A DNA stretch of 64,000 bases, from the NCBI GenBank assembly GCA_963920635.1, contig OY987300.1:59744915-59808914 (forward strand), given 5' to 3'. The notes under the pieces were generated by a model, which worked only from the letters and a program-made list of their open reading frames with translations, made no database searches and was not told where the DNA came from. This document shows, one piece after another, positions 1 to 9,220 of the stretch. This DNA comes from Pseudeuparius sepicola (taxonomy: Eukaryota > Arthropoda > Insecta > Coleoptera > Anthribidae). Position 1 is the stretch's first letter. Every line of letters starts with the position of its first letter. A program made the position numbers and the translations under genes.

Positions 1-803
1 TTTTCGTCTAAGTCATACTTTCCTTTCCTGTCTCTTATAGTAAGATGCTGTGACAATTCTATATCTCGTCCAAACATCAAGAAAAATGGCGTCTCTTTTG
101 TGGCACTGTTATATATTTTATACCTATAAGCCATTAGAGCGAAGGGAATCCAATTGTCCCAGCCATCTTCCTCATTACTTACGTAGTGCGAAATATGCGT
201 CTTTAATGTTCTATGGAATCTTTCTATAACTGCATTACCTTGGGGGTGGTAAGCGGTGGTTTGTAGTTTCATAATATTTAATTTTTTACAAATTTCCTTA
301 AAAAGTTTAGAGAAAAATTGTGTTCCTTGATCAGTAATTACTTCTCTTGGGATGCCAAATTGCGTGATTACATTTATGACAAAAGCTTTAGCCACTGTTT
401 CTGCGTGTATATCTGGTAGCGGTATACAGACAGGATATCTCGTCAAGAAATCGATGCATGTCAAAATATATTTATTTCCATTCCTAATCCTATTCAAAGG
501 ACCGACAATATCTAAAGCAATTCTCCCAAATACTATAGAGGGTAGTGGTATTTTTTGTAATTCCGCGGGAGGGTTGTAATTACTTTTTCTTACATTACAA
601 GAGTGACAGTTATGACAATATCTCCTTATATCCGTATTTATTTTCCTACAATAAAAATCCTTTTTAATCAGCTCCATCGTTTTCTTTTCTCCGGCGTGTC
701 CCGCTAAAACACTATTATGGTAAAGATACATTATATCGTTTATAATGGACCTCGGCGCATATAATTTATCGCTTCTCTCTGACCCACTTCTAGTCACGTA
801 TAG
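1..803 (-). pseudogene. Integrase part of Ty3/gypsy element G0
   Basis: Read on the minus strand, this stretch stays open from about 803 to the window edge and encodes a retroviral-type integrase, which inserts retrotransposon cDNA into the genome. An N-terminal zinc-binding HHCC region is visible (HNSVLAGH, then YCHNCHSC). It is followed by the core DDE residues: D in ALDIVGP, D in ITDQGTQF, and E in GNAVIERFHR. It lies downstream of the RNase H of the same element but is offset by one base near 797, where the upstream frame ends in TGA, so the polyprotein is broken here. The C-terminal end of the integrase and the 3' LTR lie outside the window. The family assignment is firm; the activity of this copy is doubtful. 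Confidence 0.85.
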
Positions 804-1867
804 TCATCAGACCCCAAATAAAATTCGGGTCGGTATCTGTTTATGTTTTGATTAATCTCCGCCGCTATCTCGTCGTCTCTTTGCCTTCTTAGAATTTCTT
901 CTCGATCCCATATAGTGGCTACTACGGGCGTAATTTCCGTTTGTTTTTCTTCTGCATTTACGAGCGCGATTCTCGGCGTTTCCTCTCGTAATCTCGTGAG
1001 ACTGTCCGCGTTAGTGTTCAACCTGCCAGGCCTATACTCAATGCTAAAAGAGTACTCCATTAAGAACATGGCCCATTTCGCTAACCTTGAACTTGGATCT
1101 TTGATGGTTAATAAAAAATATTTTAGAGGTCGGTGGTCCGTAAAAATTAGAAAATGTGTCCCAGTTAAGTACTCTCGCCTCTTGACCGCGTATACCACTG
1201 CCAACGCTTCCCTCTCGATAGTGGAGTACCTGCGTTTCGCGTCATTTAGACCTCGACTAGCATAGCATACAGGGTGCTCCAAATTATCATACCTGTGGCA
1301 AAGGAGGGCACCAATCGCCATGGCGCTTGCGTCAGTTACTACTATGAAAGGTTTACTAAAATCTGGGAATTTTAATATTGGGCTTGTAATTAGTGCATTT
1401 TTCAAAATTTCAAAAGATTCTTGTTGTTTTTCCGTCCATTTGAAGGGTACACCTTTCTTAGTTAATTCCGTTAGTGGCTGTGATATTTTTGAAAATTCCT
1501 TTACCATGGACCGGTAGTACGATGCTATGCCTATAAATGCTCTAATTTCCTTTACCGTCTTTGGAACTGGGTAGTTCTTTACTACCTCAATTTTCTCAGG
1601 ATGCGCTTTGTATCCGCTAGAATTTATTATGTGCCCTAGATATTCAATTTCTTCTTTCATAAAATGACACTTCGTAGGTTTGAACTTTAAATTACTTTCT
1701 CTCATTTTATCGAATATATTCCTGAGGCGTTTAAGATGCTCTTCTACGTCTCCTGCACTAAAAACTATGATGTCATCAAGATATATTAGGCACTCCTTGT
1801 AGGTTAGGGTTGAAAATACATTGTGCATTAATCTCTGCCAAGTAGAGGGGGAATTTTTGAATCCCAT
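794..1867 (-). pseudogene. RT C-terminal half and RNase H of element G0
   Basis: This frame of 357 residues carries the second half of a Ty3/gypsy reverse transcriptase with the catalytic YLDD box (residues about 29-33, in LIYLDDIIVF). The thumb and connection follow (YLGHII, RAFIGIASYYR), then an RNase H domain beginning at VVTDASAMAIGALL with TDHRPLKYF further on. It continues the frame at 1828-2400 after a shift near 1850, and ends at a TGA where the integrase frame takes over. Order and content are those of a Metaviridae pol read on the minus strand. The frameshifts make it a decayed copy, although the catalytic motifs are preserved. Confidence 0.88.
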
Positions 1868-2400
1868 ACTAATACGTTTAAACTCGTAATGGTTGTAAAA
1901 TGTGTTGAAAAAGCACTCTTTTCTCTATCTCGCTCGTCTAATTCCACCTGAAAATATACACTAGCCAAATCCATCGTCGAAAATACACTACAGCCATGTT
2001 GTAAGTCAATGGTGTCCTGTAACCTTGGTAAGGGAAAGAAATCTGTTTTCGTTATAGCATTTAATTCTCTGTAGTCTATGCATAACCTAAATTGAGGCTC
2101 CTCTCCTGGGTGTAAACGATTTTCCACCAGAAGGGCTGGGAAGCTCCATGGAGACTGACTTTCCACGATTATATCGTTATCTAACAATTCTTGAATTTTC
2201 TTCCTTAGAATTTCCTTCCTGTGATATGGAACTCGGTATGGCCTTTCAGAAATTGGTGGGACGTCATCCGTGATGATGCGATGCTTGACCTTGGTGGTAC
2301 ACGTCAACTTTGCGCTAGGTGCTCTGAAAATATCTACATATTCCTCTATTAAATCTTTTAGCTTTTCCTCGCTTGAATTGTCCACTTTATCTAGGTGCAA
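1828..2400 (-). pseudogene. RT N-terminal half of element G0
   Basis: This segment encodes the fingers and palm start of the G0 reverse transcriptase. RT motif 1 is seen in PYRVPYHRKEILRKKI, the template-grip region in FRLCIDYRELNAIT, and motif A with the catalytic Asp in FSTMDLASVYFQ, where the usual SGY is SVY. The last 30 residues are out of frame (after STHF), and the rest of the RT continues in the 794-1867 frame. The upstream linker ORF ends only 25 bases away in another frame. It is clearly one polyprotein gene broken by indels. Confidence 0.87.
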
Positions 2401-2424
2401 TAATCTTAATATTTCTTCTGAATC

Positions 2425-3297
2425 CTATACATTTACCTTCCTTACTGACTTTCCATTCTTTGGACCCTCACTTACATCGGTCTCATAGGCTTTCTCTATG
2501 ACATGCTTTCTCTGTATCATTAAGCGTTGTTCTGTCATATTCATTAAGCCGATTGGTACCTCTTTTTCTGCCTTATTTATACTTCTAGCAATTATTATAC
2601 CGTGCGTTTCCATTTTTGCCACTTTTCTTATCGTAGCCATACATACTACTTGACTTCTCGGGGGTAACACTAAGTCCTTTTTAAGATACACGTCCATACC
2701 TGTCGAGCCTGATGGTTCATCTCTCTCCTGTCGGAAATTGGAGGCAGTGTGCGATAGCCGACTGTCCTCAAGACGGTTATCTGACTCTTGGGCTGGTGCT
2801 TGTACCTGTCTAACTCTCTCATCCTTTCTTATCGTCTCCCTTTCTCTCTTTTGCTCTACTATTTTATTTTTAACTTCTTTCTCACTTAGTTTCTTCTTTC
2901 CTTCCCTCTCACTTACTTTTTCTACTTTCTGGGAATCTACAGCTCCCCTGGATGTCGCTAACTTCACCTGTTGTTCCGCTTGGTTGTTAATTTTTGTGTA
3001 GTGTTCACTACGAGGATCAGTCGTTTGAACACTGCAGTTCTTGGTCTCTGATCCAGACCAAGAGCTATCGGCGGTTTTCCCCAAACTCCTAACTTCACTT
3101 CCTAACTCCTTTATTTCTCCTTTTGCTTCACTAACTTCACTTTTTAACAACTTAACTTCACTTTTTAATTCACTAACTTCACTTTTTATCACCTTAACTT
3201 CATTAACTTCACTTTTTAATTCCTTAACTTCACCTTTTAACCTCATAACTTCACTTTTTAATTCTTTAACTTCACACAGAACTTCACTTAGAACCAC
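2425..3297 (-). pseudogene. Coiled-coil linker between protease and RT of G0
   Basis: This 290-residue frame lies between the protease and RT regions of G0. Its first 75 residues are a lysine/glutamate-rich tandem repeat of a seven-residue unit (ELKSEVK and variants) that should form a coiled coil. A charged low-complexity stretch follows. From about residue 205 there is the usual pre-RT linker (for example LVLPPRSQVVCMATI). In most Ty3/gypsy polyproteins known to me the protease-RT linker is short, so the coiled-coil expansion is unusual. Its function is unknown. It could aid oligomerisation of the polyprotein, but that is inference. The frame is offset from both neighbours, so the copy is not intact. 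Confidence 0.7.
3095..3290 (-). repeat. 21-nt coding minisatellite in G0 pol
   Basis: About nine imperfect copies of a 21-base unit are visible on the plus strand as repeated CTTCACTTTTTAA/TTCCTTAA blocks. The unit length is a multiple of three and of seven codons, so copy-number change keeps both the frame and the heptad register of the encoded coiled coil. Confidence 0.75.
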
Positions 3298-3479
3298 TTT
3301 TTCCTCTTTTTCCTCTTCTCATTAATCACAACACTCTCTCGTTGCCCTTTAACTTCACTAGCTAACTTTTCAACTATAACTCTCAACTCTTGAATTTCGT
3401 CGTATAAATTATCACTTATAATAAATAATACTTCCTTCACGCCTTTTAATTACACTTGCTCTCGTACTAAAATTGTTTT

Positions 3480-3820
3480 CCTCAATTAACGGTATCTCCT
3501 CTTCCAGCATATAAATTACTCCACTCCCCCAGTCAACTTTTACTCCATACTTATGCAAAAAAATCTATACCTAACAAAATATCCGCGTTAAACGCTATAT
3601 CATCCGTCTCTAAGACCGTAGCTTCATGCACTATATTTTTCCCATTGGGCAATCCAATATCTAAACTCGTAACTCCTAAACTTGCTATATCATTTCCTTG
3701 AATATCTTAATAATACTACATTATTTTTCCTAATTTTTTGACCCTCTGCAAACTCCGGCTTTACTAAAGACACAACTGCACCAGAATCTATTAAAACTCT
3801 ACTTTTTCTATGACACACAG
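3480..3820 (-). pseudogene. Aspartic protease of element G0
   Basis: The minus strand just downstream of the zinc-knuckle frame encodes RVLIDSGAVVSLVKPEF, which contains the D-S-G active site of a retroviral-type aspartic protease. The frame is interrupted several times between 3480 and 3720. The position between gag and the RT linker is as expected for Ty3/gypsy. Only the active-site part is secure. Confidence 0.6.
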
Positions 3821-4340
3821 TCATATCCGCAACGTTCCGTGGATGTATTCCCTTTCTGAAGCAGAGTCTTGAGTGGCTGGTTGGTCGTTTAAATGACCCT
3901 GTACTACACGACGATACGTCGGAGCATTTCCCGGGAAATTTCGAGCAATATGGCCCGGCCGCCTACATTGGTAGCAAAGAACGTTATTATTCGGCCGCGA
4001 TCTGGCACGCTCCGGGCGATATTGTAAACAATCTCGAGCGTAATGACCTATTCCGTGGCAGTTAAAACATTCCCGACTGTTTCGCGGCTGCATTTCCCTA
4101 CGCCTACCACAATCTCTCGCTAAATTCCCAACTTGTTTACATTTATGGCACCTAATATCCGCGTAACCGCTAGACCTGGCGTCTCCGGATTCATTCTTAC
4201 CTATTACTCGACATTCCTTATTATTTTGAAATGGCCTAATAATTCTTTCTATACTTTCCTCCCTTTCCGCGTACTTTATTGCTTCTTCCATATTTTTCGG
4301 CCTTAATGACAAAACCCGCTGTTTTATCGGCATTATAATA
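3821..4340 (-). pseudogene. Gag C-terminal part with zinc knuckles, element G0
   Basis: This segment encodes the nucleocapsid end of a Gag protein, which packages the element RNA. Three CCHC knuckles are seen at about residues 62-75, 92-105 and 119-132. The middle one is intact (CFNCHGIGHYARDC). The first has Asn for His (CHKCKQVGNLARDC) and the third has Phe for the last Cys (CYQCRRPGHIARNF). The ORF ends abruptly at 4340 because element G1 is inserted there. The upstream part of the same gag resumes at 14278, beyond G1. The flanking AATA (4337-4340 and 14278-14281) is the target duplication. Confidence 0.88.
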
Positions 4341-4618
4341 TGTTAGACGTATACATGCCCAAGGTGTTAACATATTGAAGGGACCTATTCAGCTTATCGC
4401 TTTCCTAACAATTCTGTGTTTAGGCTAGAAATAGTAAAATAAACCAGATACATCTCAAGGGTTTTGGGAATGCTAAAGTAGGTATAAGAGGTTAGAGGGG
4501 AGTCGAGTTCGGGCTCTCGAAACGACTAGTTGACTAACTCGGCTTTTATATTTGTATTTCTTGCATATACATTAATATAATATTTTATATAGTATTATAG
4601 TTTCATTTCTGGCCCACA
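4341..4618 (+). repeat. 5' LTR of G1
   Basis: Starts TGTTAGACG and ends GGCCCACA. It matches 14000-14277 with no difference seen. It contains an A/T-rich TTTTATATTTG box near its 3' end that may serve as the core promoter, and AAATAAA-like sequence at about position 100. Preceded by target site AATA at 4337-4340. Confidence 0.93.
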
Positions 4619-4621
4619 AAT

Positions 4622-4636
4622 TGTCAGAAGTGGGAT
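4622..4636 (+). promoter_or_regulatory. Primer binding site, tRNA-Leu type
   Basis: TGTCAGAAGTGGGAT three bases after the LTR is complementary to the acceptor arm end of insect tRNA-Leu(CAA) as I remember it (ending CCCACTTCTGACA before CCA). The bases that would pair with the CCA tail are AAT rather than TGG, which is odd: either the end is mutated or priming tolerates it. Confidence 0.7.
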
Positions 4637-4707
4637 AAATAGTAGATCGCGTAAACGGTCGCGTGTGCGTGTTGTTTTGTGCCCACTGGATTTATCATTC
4701 TGCTGAA

Positions 4708-5595
4708 ATGGCCAATAGAGGAGTTGCACGGTTCTTCGATTGTCCAGCCTCAACTTCATGCGCAGTGGAAAACACCAGCCAACGTTCAACCACTCTGCCG
4801 ATGACAATTGAGCAGCAACTGGGGCTGCTGCAACAGGAGGTAGTTTTGTTAAAACGTTGTTCGGAGGTCAGTAAAAACCAAACGTTCTCTTGGGAAAATA
4901 TTCCCGATTTTAATCCTGGCAAAAGTGACATCTCCATTAACAAGTGGATTAGGCTGGTGGACGAAAAAGCATATTTCTCAAGATGGGATGACGTAACGAC
5001 CACCCATTTTGTAGTGTCAAAGTTAATAGGCCGTGCGCGTGAATGGTATTTAGGTGGCGAGGTGGCGCATAAAAGTTGGACTCAATTAAAAGCCGCCCTT
5101 CGTTGCACTTTTGATGTTGACGCTCAAAATACCGGTTTATTGTTCCTCGACGCTGCTCTATATTGTTCAGATGAAAATAAAAATTTCGTGCAGTATTTTA
5201 CTGAAAAACTGTCAAAATTAAATCGTCTTAACTGGGAAATTCCCGAAAAAGAACGAATTAATATTATAGTGCATGGGATTAAAAATAAAGATATTAAGCA
5301 AATGGCTCTTGCCAATAATTATAAAAGTGTGGAAGATTTGTTGACCTACTTAAGAGGGTGCGACTTAAGTATGCCAGGCCAACGTTCCCTGGACGGTTCT
5401 CGTCAGGGTAATTTTTCTAAAATTAATGCTTCTCAAATGCGTTGTTTCACATGTAATGAAACGGGACACCGTACTTTCAATTGTCCCACAAAACGTTTTC
5501 CCGAACAAAAATTTTCGAAGCCAGGAAAAAGTTGCAATTTTTGTAAAAGAGTAGGGCATAAGAAACGCGAATCAAACAAATCTTCCAGGCAATGA
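4708..5595 (+). CDS. Gag of element G1
   Basis: The first ATG of the frame is 4708 (the open frame extends back to 4663 without ATG). It gives a Gag of 295 residues with the alpha-helical retrotransposon capsid region (SINKWIRLVDEKAYFSRWDD, AREWYLG) and two zinc knuckles at the C-terminus. The first knuckle is complete (CFTCNETGHRTFNC). The second has Ser where the last Cys should be (CNFCKRVGHKKRES). The ORF ends in TGA at 5593-5595, and the next ORF, the protease-RT, is in the same reading frame. Gag-Pol would therefore be made by stop readthrough. The 5' LTR and PBS lie immediately upstream. Confidence 0.85.
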   Translation: MANRGVARFFDCPASTSCAVENTSQRSTTLPMTIEQQLGLLQQEVVLLKRCSEVSKNQTFSWENIPDFNPGKSDISINKWIRLVDEKAYFSRWDDVTTTHFVVSKLIGRAREWYLGGEVAHKSWTQLKAALRCTFDVDAQNTGLLFLDAALYCSDENKNFVQYFTEKLSKLNRLNWEIPEKERINIIVHGIKNKDIKQMALANNYKSVEDLLTYLRGCDLSMPGQRSLDGSRQGNFSKINASQMRCFTCNETGHRTFNCPTKRFPEQKFSKPGKSCNFCKRVGHKKRESNKSSRQ

Positions 5596-5601
5596 CAATT
5601 A
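5590..5601 (+). promoter_or_regulatory. Gag-pol stop in a leaky readthrough context
   Basis: The sequence is CAA TGA CAA TTA. The CAR-YYA hexanucleotide after the stop (CAA-TTA), together with CAA before it, is the context of the tobacco mosaic virus leaky stop, here with TGA instead of TAG. Both sides are in one frame (frame of 4708) with no further stop before the protease. This supports translational suppression as the gag-pol switch. Confidence 0.6.
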
Positions 5602-6987
5602 ATACCGCATCATATTTTTATAATTTCCAAACATTTTGTAAACCTATATTTTAAGGACGTAATTATAAGGGGTACGAAAGTAAGAGGTCTAATAGACACA
5701 GGTAGTGAATGCTCTCTTTTGCGAAGGTCAACGGCCAGTCAAGTAGGTCTTCCTATAATAAACACCACCTGCCCTAGGTTTTTAAAATGTTTTTCAGGAG
5801 AAATTTATGAAGGTCGGCAACTAAGTGTGTGCGAGATATCTATAGATTCCGTGAATGCCGTAGTAGGGCTCATTGTTGTACCTGATTCAATGTGTCCAGC
5901 CGAAATATTAGTCGGTAATAACTTTATGTCTCAACCACAGGTGATGTTTTATAAGAATGGCTCTGAAATTAAATTCAATACCTGCTCTGGGATATCTTTT
6001 GTAAATAGTGTGCAGAAATTGGTACCCTTGACGAAAGATAATATAATTTGCAAGGCGGAACAAATAACCGAGATTCTTGAACTCTTAAATAGATATAGAA
6101 AATGTGTTGCGCTCAACTTAGGTGAAATGGGCAAAACTAATCTCGTTGAAATGAAAATTGAAGTAACTAGCTCAAATCCAGTTTGTTATAATCCATATAG
6201 ATTACCGGAAAATCATCGACAGCTATTAAAAGACATGATATCGGAATTACTGGCCAATAATATTATTCGAGAATCAAATTCTCCATATGCGAGTCCCATT
6301 ATTCTTGTACCAAAGTCTAATGGTACGCTAAGACTTTGCGTTGATTATAGAAAATTAAATGCGATCACTGTTAAACAAAAGTTTCCGTTACCGCTAATAG
6401 ACGATCAAATAGATAAGCTAGCAACATTTAAGTATTTTACATTACTAGATTTATATTCAGGATATCATCAAATACCTATGGCAACCGATTCAATACACAA
6501 AACAGCATTTATAACCCCGGAGGGTCATTATGAATATTTGCGTATGAGCTTCGGATTATGTAATGCCCCGTTTGTTTTTCAAAAGTTGATGAATAAAATG
6601 ATAAATGAACTTGAAGAGGGGACGGCTTTTCCTTATCTTGATGACATTCTAATCCCGTCTAAAACATATACAGAGGGTATTAGCAAATTAAAGAGCGTCC
6701 TTGAAATACTATCGAAATATGGACTAACTATTCAACCTACAAAATGTCAATTTTTACTAACTAAAATTAATTACCTTGGTCGGGAAATCTCGGAAAAAGG
6801 CGTGTCACCAAGTCGCTTAAAAGTAGAGGCCATAATCAAATTAAAACCTCCGACAAACAAAAAAGAATTAAGACAATTTTGTGGTTTAGCCAATTATTTT
6901 CGAAAATTTATTTTCAACTATGCTTTTATAATACAACCTATTACCAAACTTCTAAAAAAAAAATGCATTATGGGCATGGTCAAGTGA
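5596..6987 (+). CDS. Protease and reverse transcriptase of G1
   Basis: This frame is continuous with gag apart from the TGA. The protease active site is in GLIDTGSECSLL (about 5686-5718). The reverse transcriptase follows: PYRLPENHRQLL, LRLCVDYRKLNAI, motif A with the catalytic Asp in FTLLDLYSGYHQI, the FGLCNAPFVFQ box, and motif C FPYLDDILI, a YLDD box. The frame is lost at an A10 run (6954-6963), after which the RNase H and integrase continue one frame over. All RT catalytic aspartates are present. Confidence 0.87.
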   Translation, partial: QLIPHHIFIISKHFVNLYFKDVIIRGTKVRGLIDTGSECSLLRRSTASQVGLPIINTTCPRFLKCFSGEIYEGRQLSVCEISIDSVNAVVGLIVVPDSMCPAEILVGNNFMSQPQVMFYKNGSEIKFNTCSGISFVNSVQKLVPLTKDNIICKAEQITEILELLNRYRKCVALNLGEMGKTNLVEMKIEVTSSNPVCYNPYRLPENHRQLLKDMISELLANNIIRESNSPYASPIILVPKSNGTLRLCVDYRKLNAITVKQKFPLPLIDDQIDKLATFKYFTLLDLYSGYHQIPMATDSIHKTAFITPEGHYEYLRMSFGLCNAPFVFQKLMNKMINELEEGTAFPYLDDILIPSKTYTEGISKLKSVLEILSKYGLTIQPTKCQFLLTKINYLGREISEKGVSPSRLKVEAIIKLKPPTNKKELRQFCGLANYFRKFIFNYAFIIQPITKLLKKKCIMGMVK

Positions 6988-8359
6988 ACAGCAAGAAGCT
7001 TTTGAGTTAATTAAAAGTCTTTTAGCTGACGGACCAGTACTGAAAATATTCGATCCCAAACTATCAATCCAGCTACATTGTGACGCTAGTAGTATTGGTG
7101 TCGCAGGAATTTTAATGCAAAAACATACAGATAAATGGCACCCTGTATCATTTTTCAGCAAACAATGCACTTATGAGCAAAGCAGATACCATTCTTATGA
7201 ATTAGAAACTATGGCTATAGTATTTTCTCTTAGACACTTTCGAGTATATCTGCTTGGACAACAATTCACCATTTTCACTGATTGTGCAGCAGTACGAGCA
7301 ACAGCAGTGAAAAAAGATTTGGTACCTCGAATAGCGCGTTGGTGGCTCGAAATCCAAGATTTCACATTTGATATACAGTATAGAGCGGGATGCAAAATGA
7401 ACCATGTCGACTATCTTAGCCGACATCCCATTCCCGATAACAAGTTAGTAGCAAACATAATTAATCTGACAGAATCAGAGTGGATAACCGCTGTACAAAG
7501 CCAGGACGAAAAAATTAATAACATAATGCAAATTTTACAAACTACAAAAAGTTCCGCCAATAAAAATTATTTTCTAAATTACACTATTAAAAATAATATT
7601 TTATATCGCAAAATAAACAACACTTTAAAGTGGGTCGCCCCAACATCTTGTAGGTGGTTGATATGTCGATTAAATCATGACGACGCCGGTCACTTTAGCT
7701 ATGATAAAACTCTAGAAAGAATTCGAAGAAATTATTGGTTTTCTAAAATGTCACATTTTGTAAAAAAATATGTGCCATCGTGCTTAAACTGTTTATATAT
7801 GAAAGGGGCCTCGGGTCGTAAACCAGGCTTTCTTCACCCAATTCCTAAAGCTACAATACCCTTCGAAACTATTCATATTGACCACTTGGGTCCATTTGTT
7901 AAATCATCACATAAAAACAGTCATATAATTGTTATAGTAGATGCTTTCAGCAAATTTGTGTTTTTAGAATCTGTAAAAAGTACAGGAGTTAAGTATGTCA
8001 TAAAAGCTTTAGAAAATTTAATTTTTCTTTTTGGACCGCCCAACAGAATTATTTCCGATAGAGGGTCTGCCTTCACTTCCGCAAAAATGTCTGCCTTTTG
8101 TACAACATATGGAATAAAACACATAAAAAACGCAGTGGCCACACCCCGAGCTAATGGCCAATGCGAACGATATAATTCTACTATTCTAAACTCTTTGCGA
8201 TGCTACAGCGTTAATGACAGTGATGAAGAAAAGTGGGACTCGCACATCAAATTAATTCAATTTAGCATAAACTCATGTGTCAATAAAACCACAGGAAAAT
8301 CGGCTTATGAAGTACTAATGGGCATAATCCAAGACCGATTGCCGATGCAAAAATTTTAG
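6965..8359 (+). CDS. RNase H and integrase of G1
   Basis: After the A10 run the polyprotein continues in another frame. It encodes the RT connection and an RNase H (HCDASSIGVAGIL, YELETMAIV, TIFTDCAAV, NHVDYLSRHP), then an integrase. The integrase has an HHCC zinc domain (HDDAGHFSYDKT, then CLNCLYMK) and catalytic D, D and E in HIDHLGPF, ISDRGSAFTS and ANGQCERYNST. The frame closes early after a shift near 8330, and the C-terminal domain follows in a third frame. The integrase family and motif order are secure. The copy needs two frame changes to be read through. Confidence 0.86.
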   Translation, partial: ALWAWSSEQQEAFELIKSLLADGPVLKIFDPKLSIQLHCDASSIGVAGILMQKHTDKWHPVSFFSKQCTYEQSRYHSYELETMAIVFSLRHFRVYLLGQQFTIFTDCAAVRATAVKKDLVPRIARWWLEIQDFTFDIQYRAGCKMNHVDYLSRHPIPDNKLVANIINLTESEWITAVQSQDEKINNIMQILQTTKSSANKNYFLNYTIKNNILYRKINNTLKWVAPTSCRWLICRLNHDDAGHFSYDKTLERIRRNYWFSKMSHFVKKYVPSCLNCLYMKGASGRKPGFLHPIPKATIPFETIHIDHLGPFVKSSHKNSHIIVIVDAFSKFVFLESVKSTGVKYVIKALENLIFLFGPPNRIISDRGSAFTSAKMSAFCTTYGIKHIKNAVATPRANGQCERYNSTILNSLRCYSVNDSDEEKWDSHIKLIQFSINSCVNKTTGKSAYEVLMGIIQDRLPMQKF

Positions 8360-8739
8360 CCGTTATTGGTAGTAGCTTAGCCCGTGAAAATTTGGAAAAT
8401 TTAAGAGCTCAAGTATCTCAAAATATTCAAATTAGTCAACAGAGAGCTAAAGAACATTTTGACGTTAAGCGCAAAACGCCTAAAAAGTTTCAGGTTAATG
8501 ACCTTGTCATGGTACGGAAAACAGATTCGGGGTCGGGTGGTGGACCACAAAAATTGGTACCTAAATTTAAGGGACCTTTCAAGGTCACAAAGGTACTTGA
8601 AAACGACCGATATATCGTTCAGGATCTTCGTGGTTCCAAAGTGTCTATCTCTATAGTAGCAGTAGACAGTTTGAAACCCTGGGTCGTATTGAATGATCAG
8701 GAGAGCCAACCGATTAATTGTAACGCAGTTTATATATAA
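8332..8739 (+). pseudogene. Integrase C-terminal domain of G1
   Basis: This frame is open from about 8332 and carries the end of the G1 integrase: a basic helical stretch (QQRAKEHFDVKRKTPKKF), then the small beta-barrel region with NDLVMVRK and LVPKFKGPFKVTKVL. This is the usual C-terminal module of Ty3/gypsy integrases (GPF/Y-type). It ends with TAA at 8737-8739. It is offset from the integrase core by a frameshift near 8330. Confidence 0.75.
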
Positions 8740-9014
8740 GTTTACATATAAGTTTACATATTATTATTTCTATTATACAAGTAAGTAGGCATTTACTAAT
8801 ATAGTCTAGGCCTAAGAGGAGTAAGAGTAGATATTTACCTGGTTTGAATTTACTAAATACGTATGGCAAAAACGAAAACTATATTATTTGACCTGTAATA
8901 AAATGAAATCCATGTCTGGCAGAAAATATTTTATTTGTGTCTATATACTCGCATATATACATATATTTTGATTATTGCATATAGTCTGTATAATAAACAT
9001 GAAAAGCTCGGTTA
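8740..9014 (+). other. G1 non-coding region after pol
   Basis: AT-rich sequence between the end of pol and the LINE tail, with no ORF of note and no env-like gene. It includes the short tandem ATAAGTTTACAT at 8739-8761. Confidence 0.5.
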
Positions 9015-9019
9015 TAATA

Positions 9020-9051
<32 letters not shown>

Positions 9052-9053
9052 TA
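9015..9053 (-). repeat. TAA microsatellite, 3' tail of the LINE
   Basis: About eleven TAA units on the plus strand directly beyond the LINE 3' UTR. Short trinucleotide tails of this sort are typical of CR1/I/jockey-group elements. Confidence 0.75.
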
Positions 9054-9220
9054 GCATTTATTGCCCAACAGGTAACCCCCATTTACAGGACAAGTATATA
9101 ATAAAGAGTAAGATAAAAAGCAATATAAAAAAGTAATATAAAAACCCGGATATAAGTGACAAAACATTACAGTGAAAAAAGGCAAATAATTATGGTGTAT
9201 ACACAGAACACAGAAAAAGT

